Below, one piece after another: positions 1 to 6,840 of a stretch of 7,131 nucleotides of DNA. The stretch's first letter is position 1. Each line of letters begins with the position of its first letter. The stretch comes from Firmicutes bacterium UBA6648 (GTDB lineage: Bacteria; Bacillota; Clostridia; Peptostreptococcales; Anaerovoracaceae). The stretch is taken from positions 1 to 7,131 of the forward strand of contig DKLE01000276.1 of assembly GCA_002455605.1 (NCBI GenBank), in the 5' to 3' direction. Under the pieces are notes generated by a model. That model saw nothing but the letters and a program-made list of their open reading frames with translations, had not been told where the DNA came from and searched no databases. Made by a program: the position numbers and the translations under genes.

Positions 1-993
1 CACATAAAGAATCGGCATTTGCAGCTTTTTACTTAGCTGTTGCCGTAAAAATCCTTCGGCCTCTTCCCGGAGAGGATTGCGATAGCAGTATTTACCCCGG
101 CCTCGCCCGGTCATCGTGGCTTTATCGTAAAGAGTCAAAGCCCCGGGAAAAGCTTCTGTATTAATAGCATTTTGCACGAAGCTGTAGGTCATAAATATCA
201 TTTCTATAAATGCTGTTTTTTTCACTTTTTCACTCAGGGTATCGGCAAGTTGATCGATGAGCTCTGAGTATAATTGTTTCCAATTGGGGACTAGAATAAT
301 AGGAGCAATTAAAAGCCCTATGGGGTATTCCGCATCACACATGGCGTTTACCGCATTTATACGGGCATCCAAAGGAGAGGTCCCCAGCTCTACTTTACGA
401 ATAATCTCCGCTGGATTGACGCTCATCCGGAATATGGTTTTCTTTTGATGCTCCAGAGGAAGTAGGGGCGTTATCATATCAAATTTAGTGGGAAAGGTCA
501 AATGGCCTTTCCCTTTTTGGGCAAATTGCTCAATCGTCCAAGGTAAATTATCGGTAATAGTGTTTTCAAGGACCAAATCACTGTTGCTTCCGATTTCAAA
601 AGTTAATGAGTTTTGGGTGCGATGGGATACTTTGATTATCTTTTCCAGCATTTGTTCTCTGTTAACAAAGAGTCTTAAATAAGAACATTTATTATAGTTG
701 CATACTAAATAGCAGTATAAACACATAGCACTGCAGCCGGATGAGGTGTAGGGCACCAGATAATCGGATACCTTATGATTATCCGTATATTTGTGTGTTT
801 TACGTATTCCTAGAATTAGGTGCTGCTTTAGTTTGGTAAATTCTGTATTGGATGCCTGACGAAACTGAGGTATGTTATTGTGATTGTCTATTGGAATCCA
901 AGAAAGATTCGCATATTTGCTATGCAGCTTTTGTCCCAGCGGATAGTTGAGTACACTGGGTTCGTAGTATATTTCGTCAAATTTTATATTCAT
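1..993 (-). CDS. splB: Spore photoproduct lyase, C-terminus cut by window edge
   Basis: Radical SAM DNA-repair enzyme that reverses the UV-induced spore photoproduct (5-thyminyl-5,6-dihydrothymine) to two thymines during spore germination. The frame is open for 331 codons from the ATG at 993 to base 1. The last visible residues (MPILYV) resemble the usual family end, so probably only a few residues are missing. An N-terminal YEPSVLNYPLG stretch is typical of the family. The radical SAM motif is C87-x3-C91-x2-C94 in SGCSAMCLYCYL. Later landmarks are FEIGSNSD (132-139), TKFD (169-172) and GTSPLDARI (204-212). An AGAGGTG ribosome binding site ends 6 bases before the ATG, and a candidate sigma-G promoter lies further upstream. 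The position matching the hydrogen-donor Cys141 of the Bacillus subtilis enzyme appears to be Ser136, by my own alignment. Extra cysteines lie at 98, 103, 219 and 303. The gene is divergent from its right neighbour. The family call is firm. Confidence 0.93.
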   Translation of the reverse strand, partial: MNIKFDEIYYEPSVLNYPLGQKLHSKYANLSWIPIDNHNNIPQFRQASNTEFTKLKQHLILGIRKTHKYTDNHKVSDYLVPYTSSGCSAMCLYCYLVCNYNKCSYLRLFVNREQMLEKIIKVSHRTQNSLTFEIGSNSDLVLENTITDNLPWTIEQFAQKGKGHLTFPTKFDMITPLLPLEHQKKTIFRMSVNPAEIIRKVELGTSPLDARINAVNAMCDAEYPIGLLIAPIILVPNWKQLYSELIDQLADTLSEKVKKTAFIEMIFMTYSFVQNAINTEAFPGALTLYDKATMTGRGRGKYCYRNPLREEAEGFLRQQLSKKLQMPILYV

Positions 994-1028
994 AATAAAC
1001 ACCTCTGAATTTTATCTATTTTATTCTT

Positions 1029-1057
1029 TAGTATGTTCCGTTTGAATGTTTGTATGT
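1029..1057 (-). promoter_or_regulatory. Candidate sigma-G promoter of splB
   Basis: Read on the minus strand, CATACTA at 1035-1029 fits the sigma-G -10 consensus CATNHTA. ACATA at 1057-1053 fits the -35 consensus GMATR at four of five positions. The spacer is 17 bases (17-18 is usual). Transcription would start near 1022, leaving a leader of about 28 bases before the splB ATG. The Bacillus subtilis spl operon is known to be transcribed in the forespore by sigma-G, which supports the call. The short consensus makes chance matches possible. Confidence 0.55.
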
Positions 1058-1171
1058 GAATCAACTTGCATGCCGATGATTGCCAACTATTGATTTTTAG
1101 TCCATATTATAGTAAAGTAATATAGCAAAATTATTTAATAAATTAAGTTTTTGACAGAAGGGATAGGGAAA

Positions 1172-3676
1172 ATGAAGAAAAGAGTTTTAAGCCTCCTGCT
1201 TTGCATAACCATGTTGCTGACAATGGGGCAGGGAGCTGCTATAAGCGCATGGGCGGAAACAAACATTTCAAAGGAAACAAAGGCTGAAACAGAACCGATT
1301 TTGGCATATGTGCCCTTGGACAACCGTCCGGTAAATGTAGACAGGGTGATTTATGAGGCAGAGTCGGCAGGTTTTCAGGTGATGATGCCGAATGAGGATT
1401 TATACGCTACGAGGCTGGATGGGCAGCCGCTTAACTCCAATGGGACCGCTTATGGAGACAGTGAAAAGCTGCTGGAATGGCTAGTGGAGATGGATAAAAA
1501 GACGGATTACTTTGTGATCTCTTTGGATCAGCTTCTTTCAGGGGGTTTAGTCAATTCGCGGACTCTTTATAACAGTCAATATTATGACGAGTATAAAATA
1601 ATCAATAAGCTTGTGGAACTTTCACAAAGCAATCATATATATATTGTAGATACCGTAACCCGGCTGGCTTCCTGTACGGTAGGATACCAAGGTGCCACCC
1701 TGGAAACGTATAATTATTTGAGGCAGTACAATTTAAATCCAAGATATGTTATCGGTAGTAAAGATTTAACAGTAAAAAATATTATATCGGATTACACGAA
1801 AGACGAAAAAGGCAGAAGAATTACCTATGATTCCAAGTATGCTAAAGAAGTAAAAAATTCACTGAAAACTCGTGAAAGAAAATTAAGTTTAATCGATTAC
1901 ATATTGTCCATGGATTCGGCAGGAAATATGAAATATTTTATCGGGATAGATGACTCTAACCCTCAGAATACCATACAAACCAATGAAGTAAACTTTATCA
2001 AGAAGAAATTGGGAGATCGGGGGCTGATCTATTCCGGAGCGGATGAATTGGGAATGATGGCCGTACTCAATTTGATGATTGATTATTATGGGTACAATGT
2101 TAATGCTGCTGCCATCTATTTCGGAAATACGGAAAGCTCCGGCTCCGGTTCTGTATACGATATGGAAACGGTCAAAGAAAATGTTGAAAATCATTTGAAA
2201 AGCATCGGAGTGAACCTGGTGGAGAAGGACAAAGCGGATATGGAAATTGTCGTATTGACTTCGCCTTCTACAGCCATTCTGAATTCCAAATATATCAGCA
2301 AAATGATCGATTACATAAACAGTAATATTTCCAAGGGAATTCCCACTATAGTCATCAATTCAGCTCCCAGTGCTTATGGGGGCAATTTGGAATACCGAAT
2401 GATTCGGGAGTGCGAAATGAGTATGCTGCTGGCATACAGCAGCTGGGGAACTGTGGGCAATTCCATTGGTTTGGCCTTGTGTAATGGTATTTCACGATAT
2501 TTATATTTACACAGCAGAGATAACAGCAGCGATAAAGCGGATATTGCTTTTTTAAAGGGACTGATTTTTTCTTATGAAAAAGATATAAGCTATATCAGAG
2601 GCGGAGGAAAAACCCTGTTTAATGACTATTTAACCTCAAAGGGATGGTCTACCAGTAACTTTTATCAAAGTGATGAACAAGTAAAAACCATTAATACGGA
2701 TTTGAAAAATATGTTAAAAACCTCAGAATATAACGTAACAGTGAATGACATCATTGATAATCTCACGGATTGTAGATATTTTAAAGGTCTTGGAGGGGAA
2801 TGCGGTATTATCGGAAAAATTAATCTGGATAATTATTCGGCTCCGTTTTTTAGAACCTATGAAATTCGATTTGATATAGGTGTGAAATTAAGTGATATTA
2901 CCTTAAAAGGCTTTAAGGATTCTATGACAATCAATATGCCTTATACCCCTTCTCAAGGAGAATTGACTTATTCTTTTGATCTGTATTATCTGGATCAGGC
3001 GGGTAAGCTCCAGAAAATGCCCTGCACCTACGATAAGGATACGGGAATGGTGAGATTTGCCACGAATCTGCTGCCAAACTTTTTTACGAATACCTTAAGT
3101 ATGGAAGCAAATAAAGCGGCTTCCCTCTTTGCAGATGTCCCGGTCAATACATGGTATTTTGACTACGTTATGTATGTCTATGAAAAGGGAATAATGAACG
3201 GTACAGGAAGCAGCACCTTTCAGCCGAAGGCTCCAATGACCAGGGCAATGATGGTTTATACGCTCTATAAAATGGCGGACACACCGGAGGCTCCTTCAGG
3301 GTATGAACTGCCGGAGGATGTGCAGGCAGACTGGTATAAATCTGCCATGAAATGGGCCTTATCAAACGGAATTATTTCTGTAAATACCAATAAGAAAATT
3401 GCACCGAATGAGCCTATCACTCGAGAACAGCTGGCAGATATGCTTTGGAAATATGCCAAATACAAAGAAATGGATGTAGAAAAAGGAAAATATCCGGGGA
3501 TTTATGAATATGCTGATGTTTTTGCCATTTCACCAGAGCTTCGAGAGGGCTTTGACTGGGCTTGCAGCAACGGCATCATAACGGGAACCGTCAATGGTAC
3601 CAAGCTTTCCCCAAATACGGCAGCGACCCGTGGGGAAGTGGCAGCTATGCTCAAGCGTTTTGCAGAGCTGCAATAA
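1172..3676 (+). CDS. Exported DUF4127 protein with three SLH domains
   Basis: Predicted cell-surface protein of 834 residues; biochemical function unknown. I chose the ATG at 1172 over the in-frame TTG at 1151 because MKKR starts a clean signal peptide (hydrophobic core about 5-19, likely cleavage after AWA at residue 28) and GAAGGG lies 9 bases upstream of it. The middle matches DUF4127: PLDNRPVN (48-55), SLDQLLSGGLVNSR (from 117), IGIDDSNPQ (257-265), SGADELG (288-294) and AYSSWGTVGNSIG (421-433, matching the family's AYxGWNTxGN-like signature). The acidic residues D119, D260, D261, D291 and E292 are candidate metal or catalytic residues by inference only. Three SLH repeats follow at about 652-712, 713-775 and 776-834, with TRAM, TREQ and TRGE in place of the SLH TRAE motif. 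SLH repeats bind pyruvylated secondary cell wall polymer, so the protein should be anchored at the wall. It appears to be transcribed alone: splB is divergent and a strong terminator follows. The upstream region is AT-rich, without a promoter I could assign confidently. Confidence 0.9.
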   Translation: MKKRVLSLLLCITMLLTMGQGAAISAWAETNISKETKAETEPILAYVPLDNRPVNVDRVIYEAESAGFQVMMPNEDLYATRLDGQPLNSNGTAYGDSEKLLEWLVEMDKKTDYFVISLDQLLSGGLVNSRTLYNSQYYDEYKIINKLVELSQSNHIYIVDTVTRLASCTVGYQGATLETYNYLRQYNLNPRYVIGSKDLTVKNIISDYTKDEKGRRITYDSKYAKEVKNSLKTRERKLSLIDYILSMDSAGNMKYFIGIDDSNPQNTIQTNEVNFIKKKLGDRGLIYSGADELGMMAVLNLMIDYYGYNVNAAAIYFGNTESSGSGSVYDMETVKENVENHLKSIGVNLVEKDKADMEIVVLTSPSTAILNSKYISKMIDYINSNISKGIPTIVINSAPSAYGGNLEYRMIRECEMSMLLAYSSWGTVGNSIGLALCNGISRYLYLHSRDNSSDKADIAFLKGLIFSYEKDISYIRGGGKTLFNDYLTSKGWSTSNFYQSDEQVKTINTDLKNMLKTSEYNVTVNDIIDNLTDCRYFKGLGGECGIIGKINLDNYSAPFFRTYEIRFDIGVKLSDITLKGFKDSMTINMPYTPSQGELTYSFDLYYLDQAGKLQKMPCTYDKDTGMVRFATNLLPNFFTNTLSMEANKAASLFADVPVNTWYFDYVMYVYEKGIMNGTGSSTFQPKAPMTRAMMVYTLYKMADTPEAPSGYELPEDVQADWYKSAMKWALSNGIISVNTNKKIAPNEPITREQLADMLWKYAKYKEMDVEKGKYPGIYEYADVFAISPELREGFDWACSNGIITGTVNGTKLSPNTAATRGEVAAMLKRFAELQ

Positions 3677-3699
3677 TAGAATAGCCGCAGAAATTACAG

Positions 3700-3736
3700 C
3701 CACACCGATGAAGTGGATTTATCGGTGTGGTTTTTT
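3700..3736 (+). terminator. Intrinsic terminator of the SLH-protein gene
   Basis: CCACACCGAT (3700-3709) pairs perfectly with ATCGGTGTGG (3721-3730), giving a 10-bp stem with an 11-base loop. Six T follow at 3731-3736. The hairpin begins 23 bases after the stop codon. It separates the surface-protein gene from the downstream exporter operon. Confidence 0.95.
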
Positions 3737-3763
3737 ATTGATAAGATTTCGATGAATTTACAA

Positions 3764-3792
3764 TTGACATTTTCCATAAACTGCTTTAGTAT
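3764..3792 (+). promoter_or_regulatory. Sigma-A type promoter of the adaptor operon
   Basis: A perfect -35 box TTGACA (3764-3769) is followed by a 17-base spacer and the -10 box TAGTAT (3787-3792). Transcription should begin near 3799. This excludes the in-frame ATG at 3795 as the start of the next gene and leaves a leader of about 60 bases containing the operator-like palindrome. Confidence 0.85.
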
Positions 3793-3798
3793 TTATGA

Positions 3799-3818
3799 GA
3801 ACAGTTCGTATGCGAACT
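3799..3818. promoter_or_regulatory. Palindromic operator-like site at the transcription start
   Basis: AGTTCG (3803-3808) and CGAACT (3813-3818) form a perfect 6-bp inverted repeat with a TATG centre. A further GAAC half-site at 3799-3802 forms GAACaGTTC with the left arm, so three GAAC-type half-sites overlap. The site begins 6 bases after the -10 box, where a bound repressor would block RNA polymerase. Multidrug-exporter operons are often controlled this way by MarR- or TetR-family repressors, but no regulator gene lies in the window. The regulator is therefore unknown. Confidence 0.6.
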
Positions 3819-3857
3819 TATATCTCACAAAGGAAGGTCATAAAGAGGAAGGTGTTA

Positions 3858-4712
3858 ATGATGATGAAAAATAAGAAAAAAATAGTTTTAATCAGTATAA
3901 TTGGTGTTGCGTTTGCCATTGTATTGTTTGTTATAGGCTTTCATTTGACAAAGGGCAGTTCTCCTATCAGCAGTCAGGAAGTCTATGCTAATCAAGAATC
4001 ACAGCGTCCGGCATTTATTATGGCAGGAAAAGTAGAGGCTATAGAAAGTGCAGATATTTCCGTCAAAGCCTCTGGCAAAATCCAGGAGCTGAACGTAGAT
4101 GTGGGCTCTGTAGTCAAGAAAGGAGCCATATTGGGGCGAATCGATATGAAAGAAGTGCCGGCACAAGTGAATCAGGCACAATCAACCATTGACATTGCAA
4201 ATGTAAATCTAAATAATGCTGAGAATAGCTATAACAGAACTTTGCAATTGTACGAATCCGGAGCAGTATCAAAAGAAGCTCTGGAATCAGCAGAAAAACA
4301 GCTGAACACGGCCACAGCACAGCTGAATCAGGCACAATCAGGATTAGAGCTGATTCAGGTAAATTCTTCAAATGGAATTATTACAGCACCGATCTCAGGA
4401 ACGGTTACGGCTAAAAGCATAAACGTGGGTGAAATGGCGGCGGCAGGTTCTACTTTAATGAGCATAGTTAATCCGGAGGAAACTTATATCAATGCTTATT
4501 TGCCTGCCAGACTTTCGGGACAGGTTCAGCAAGGACAGAAAGTAATCATTCGGATTTCTGAAATTCCGGATCAGCTTTTTAACGGAGAAATCGCTTTGGT
4601 TGATTCCATAGTAGATGCCCAAAATAAAAACATACTGGTTAGAGTCAATATGCTGGAGAATGAACCGGCTGTCAAAGTTGGCATGTTTGCAGAAATTGCA
4701 TTAAAGAAATAA
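3858..4712 (+). CDS. HlyD/EmrA-type membrane fusion protein with helical hairpin
   Basis: Adaptor subunit of an exporter, predicted to be anchored in the membrane with its body outside the cell. It has 284 residues from the ATG at 3858. Two further ATGs follow directly (3861, 3864), and the AGGAAGG site at 3846-3852 could serve any of them. An upstream in-frame ATG at 3795 lies before the expected transcription start and was rejected. Layout: one membrane segment at about 9-30; first lipoyl half-domain at about 57-96 (GKVEAIESADISVKASGKI, then VGSVVKKGAILGRID); a coiled-coil hairpin at about 101-168; second lipoyl half at about 173-205 (ITAPISGTVTAKSINVGE); then a beta-barrel domain to the end. 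It has no lipobox. It is the first gene of an operon with the next adaptor, 14 bases away. The partner pump type (MFS, ABC or RND) cannot be told from the adaptor alone. Confidence 0.88.
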   Translation: MMMKNKKKIVLISIIGVAFAIVLFVIGFHLTKGSSPISSQEVYANQESQRPAFIMAGKVEAIESADISVKASGKIQELNVDVGSVVKKGAILGRIDMKEVPAQVNQAQSTIDIANVNLNNAENSYNRTLQLYESGAVSKEALESAEKQLNTATAQLNQAQSGLELIQVNSSNGIITAPISGTVTAKSINVGEMAAAGSTLMSIVNPEETYINAYLPARLSGQVQQGQKVIIRISEIPDQLFNGEIALVDSIVDAQNKNILVRVNMLENEPAVKVGMFAEIALKK

Positions 4713-4726
4713 GGCAGGTGGTAAAA

Positions 4727-5386
4727 ATGGAATCAAAAAGAAAAGTACTGATGCTGTCCATATCAGCTGTAATGCTGTTCGTGCTTGTCATGATTGGAGC
4801 ATATTATTGGTATAACGGAAGCTTTTACGTAAAAACGGAAGATGCAAAGGTAGCGGGGGACATTGTTAAGGTTTCTCCCCAGATGACAGGGAAATTATTA
4901 GAACTGGATGTAGAAGAAGGACAATCTTTAGAAAGAGACCAGATTATCGGCCGACAGGAAATGGGAAGCTTATCTGATGTCAATTTAGAACAGTCTGTTA
5001 TACGGGCACCTATTTCCGGCTTTGTGCTGAAGAAGCAGGCTACTCCGGGGGAGTTGGTATCCACCGGGCAGACCCTGATTATGATGGTGGATCCGGCGAA
5101 GCTGTACATAAATGCTAATATCGAAGAAACGGACCTATCAAAATTGAAAGTGGGTCAAAAGGTAGAAATTACAGTGGATGAATTTAAAGGGGAAAAAATG
5201 TACGGTGAAATCCAAACCATAGGAAAAGCTTCCAATTCCGCTTTTTCCCTGTTGTCCGGTTCAACCAGCGGAACCTTTACGAAAGTGGTGCAGCGAGTAC
5301 CTGTAAAGATTGTTTTTGAAGAAAATCAAGATCATGATGGTCTGCTTCTGGGAACAAATGCAGTTGTAAAAATTCATATTAGGTAA
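4727..5386 (+). CDS. Short EmrA-like membrane fusion protein without hairpin
   Basis: Second exporter adaptor, 219 residues. I prefer the ATG at 4727, with GGCAGGTGG (4713-4721) just upstream, over the in-frame GTG at 4718, which lies inside that ribosome binding site. One membrane segment at about 7-29 is followed by FYVKTEDAKVAGDIVKVSPQ, which resembles the EmrA-type sequence leading into the lipoyl domain. The first lipoyl half (GKLLELDVEEGQSLERDQII) is joined to the second (VIRAPISGFVLKKQATPGE) by only about 20 residues. The long helical hairpin of classic EmrA is therefore absent, which is common in Gram-positive members that need not reach an outer membrane channel. The C-terminal part (LYINANIEETDLSKLKVGQKVEITVD) is the beta-barrel domain. 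EmrA-like proteins usually precede an EmrB-type MFS pump, but none follows within the window. No clear terminator is visible after the stop. Confidence 0.87.
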   Translation: MESKRKVLMLSISAVMLFVLVMIGAYYWYNGSFYVKTEDAKVAGDIVKVSPQMTGKLLELDVEEGQSLERDQIIGRQEMGSLSDVNLEQSVIRAPISGFVLKKQATPGELVSTGQTLIMMVDPAKLYINANIEETDLSKLKVGQKVEITVDEFKGEKMYGEIQTIGKASNSAFSLLSGSTSGTFTKVVQRVPVKIVFEENQDHDGLLLGTNAVVKIHIR

Positions 5387-5472
5387 AGTCTAGCGGTAAT
5401 ATGTCAAGTATCGATTAAGTAGATTTTCAAAGAAATAGGATATATATTTCAAAAAAAGACGCACTTTAATAA

Positions 5473-5502
5473 GCCTCAAGGAATCTGCAAGTTTTTTGAG
5501 GC
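5473..5502. repeat. Hairpin next to the transposase stop codon
   Basis: GCCTCAA (5473-5479) and TTGAGGC (5496-5502) form a 7-bp stem with a 16-base loop. It starts 14 bases after the transposase stop codon on the minus strand and about 86 bases after the stop of the second adaptor gene. Neither side is followed by a proper run of T (minus strand TTATT, plus strand ATTAAG), so it would be a weak terminator at best. It may belong to the right-end sequence of the insertion element. Confidence 0.4.
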
Positions 5503-5512
5503 ATTAAGGGAA
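5502..5512. repeat. Tail-side copy of an 11-base inverted match
   Basis: CATTAAGGGAA lies between the transposase stop and the flank. Its reverse complement TTCCCTTAATG occurs at 6985-6995 in the leader. It could be a subterminal inverted repeat or the donor sequence read by the element's own RNA. The overlapping GGGAACCGACT (5508-5518) also recurs with one change, as GGGAACTGACT, at 6932-6942. Confidence 0.6.
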
Positions 5513-5516
5513 CCGA

Positions 5517-6749
5517 CTATTTACGAGTCGGCGGTATATAAAGTTGGTTGTTACTCAGCAGAGAGTAAACTAACCGAACTAACTTTCTTGCAGTTAATGC
5601 GAGAGCACGTTTGTGCTGATGTTTCGGTACTTCTTTAAACTTGGATTGATAATAGCGTTTTAATTCGGCATCGTGCATGCGTACCTTATTCGTAGCTTCC
5701 AAGAAATAATACTTTAAGTATTTGTTGCCCGAAAGAATCAGTCTTGTGCTTGCGGCTTCATAATCCCCAGATTGGTAACGAGACCAAGAAATACCTGCGT
5801 ACTTAGCTAATGCAGCATGGTCTTTAAAACGGTGTATATCAGCAATTTCAGCTAATATGCCAGCACTGTAAACAGGACCAAAGCCAGGAATGCTGTTTAG
5901 TACAGCTGGAAACAATTGCATATAAGATTCAATTGCTTTGTCTAAGTCCTTTTGCTGTTGCTGTAATGACCGAATGCCAACAAGGCGTACTGCTAGTAAC
6001 TGATTTACAGAATCATTTACAGATTTAGATAAGCGATAAGAACTTCGGGCGGCTGCCTGTAATTCCCTTGCAATACGTTCTGGGTCATCAAATTTGTTTT
6101 TACCTTTATCCATTAAAAAATCAGCCAATTCTTCTAATGTCATAGAATTAATGTCGTCAACAGAAAAAAAGTCTGATATTACAGCAATGGAGGTAGCACC
6201 AAAGGTATTTGAAAATACCTTAGATGAATCAAGCGAAGAAAACTTATAGAACAAAGTATCTAGAAATCTTGTTTTCTCACGACTTAGATTTTGTGCAGCT
6301 TGAAATCTTGCTCTGGTTAGATTTCGGAGAGCAATATATTTTTCATCGAGATTCACTTCCTTGGATATACGTCCAAAGCGTAGATAATCGGCGATGATAA
6401 GTGTATCGATGTTGTCATTTTTAGGTAATTCAGGATATGCTTCTTTAAAAGCTTTGACTTGCTTAGCATTCAAGACAAAAACTTTGATACTCCACTTTTT
6501 AAGAAAGTCATCATTGCGAAGAAAAGCAGCAAGATGATCTGCATAAATAGAGGTGGATTCCATGCCAATAGAAATGGCAATGAAATCGGAGTTAAGTAGT
6601 GTGTCATGGAGTTTTTCAAGAATAGTATTAGCACCATCCTGATTATTGGGAACAGAAAATAAAGTCAGGGTTTCACCATCAGAATCTGTGAAACGAACGA
6701 CATTGTTCCTTTTACTTACATCGATACCTACGAAGAGAGTGTTCGTCAT
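5517..6749 (-). CDS. IS110-family transposase (DEDD plus serine recombinase)
   Basis: Recombinase that moves the element by RNA-guided recombination between donor and target DNA, as shown for the family member IS621. It has 410 residues from the ATG at 6749, which has AGGTGA six bases upstream and opens with the typical MTNTLFVGIDVSK. A frame continuing upstream to 6860 was rejected because it covers a structured leader and lacks family sequence. The N-terminal RuvC-like domain carries the DEDD set: D10 (GIDVSK), E64 (GMEST), D112 and D115 (KNDNIDT). A helical middle (about 130-270) is followed by the C-terminal Tnp domain: PGFGPV (288-293), the likely catalytic Ser327 in RYQSGD, and SGNKYLK (340-346). 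The Ser assignment rests on position in the motif. No frameshift or stop is seen, so the protein should be functional. It lies opposite in direction to the exporter genes on its left. Confidence 0.93.
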   Translation of the reverse strand: MTNTLFVGIDVSKRNNVVRFTDSDGETLTLFSVPNNQDGANTILEKLHDTLLNSDFIAISIGMESTSIYADHLAAFLRNDDFLKKWSIKVFVLNAKQVKAFKEAYPELPKNDNIDTLIIADYLRFGRISKEVNLDEKYIALRNLTRARFQAAQNLSREKTRFLDTLFYKFSSLDSSKVFSNTFGATSIAVISDFFSVDDINSMTLEELADFLMDKGKNKFDDPERIARELQAAARSSYRLSKSVNDSVNQLLAVRLVGIRSLQQQQKDLDKAIESYMQLFPAVLNSIPGFGPVYSAGILAEIADIHRFKDHAALAKYAGISWSRYQSGDYEAASTRLILSGNKYLKYYFLEATNKVRMHDAELKRYYQSKFKEVPKHQHKRALALTARKLVRLVYSLLSNNQLYIPPTRK

Positions 6750-6840
6750 AAATATCACCTCACTTTCTTTTAGAATTAAGAAACCAATAAAACAATGCCC
6801 TTGGGACTGTGGCAGCGACATCCTCGCAGATATGAATAAG

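Noticed and set aside
257..682. Two small plus-strand open frames of about 63 residues
   Set aside because: They lie entirely inside splB on the opposite strand and resemble no family. The minus-strand protein is clearly the real gene.
1151..1171. TTG at 1151 as start of the SLH protein
   Set aside because: It would add MTEGIGK in front of a normal signal peptide and would include the ribosome binding site of the ATG at 1172.
3803..3818. LexA/SOS box
   Set aside because: The Gram-positive SOS box is CGAAC-N4-GTTCG. Here the half-sites are in the reverse order, GTTCG-N4-CGAAC.
3795..3857. ATG at 3795 as the start of the first adaptor gene
   Set aside because: It lies only 3 bases after the -10 box, before the expected transcription start, and has no ribosome binding site.
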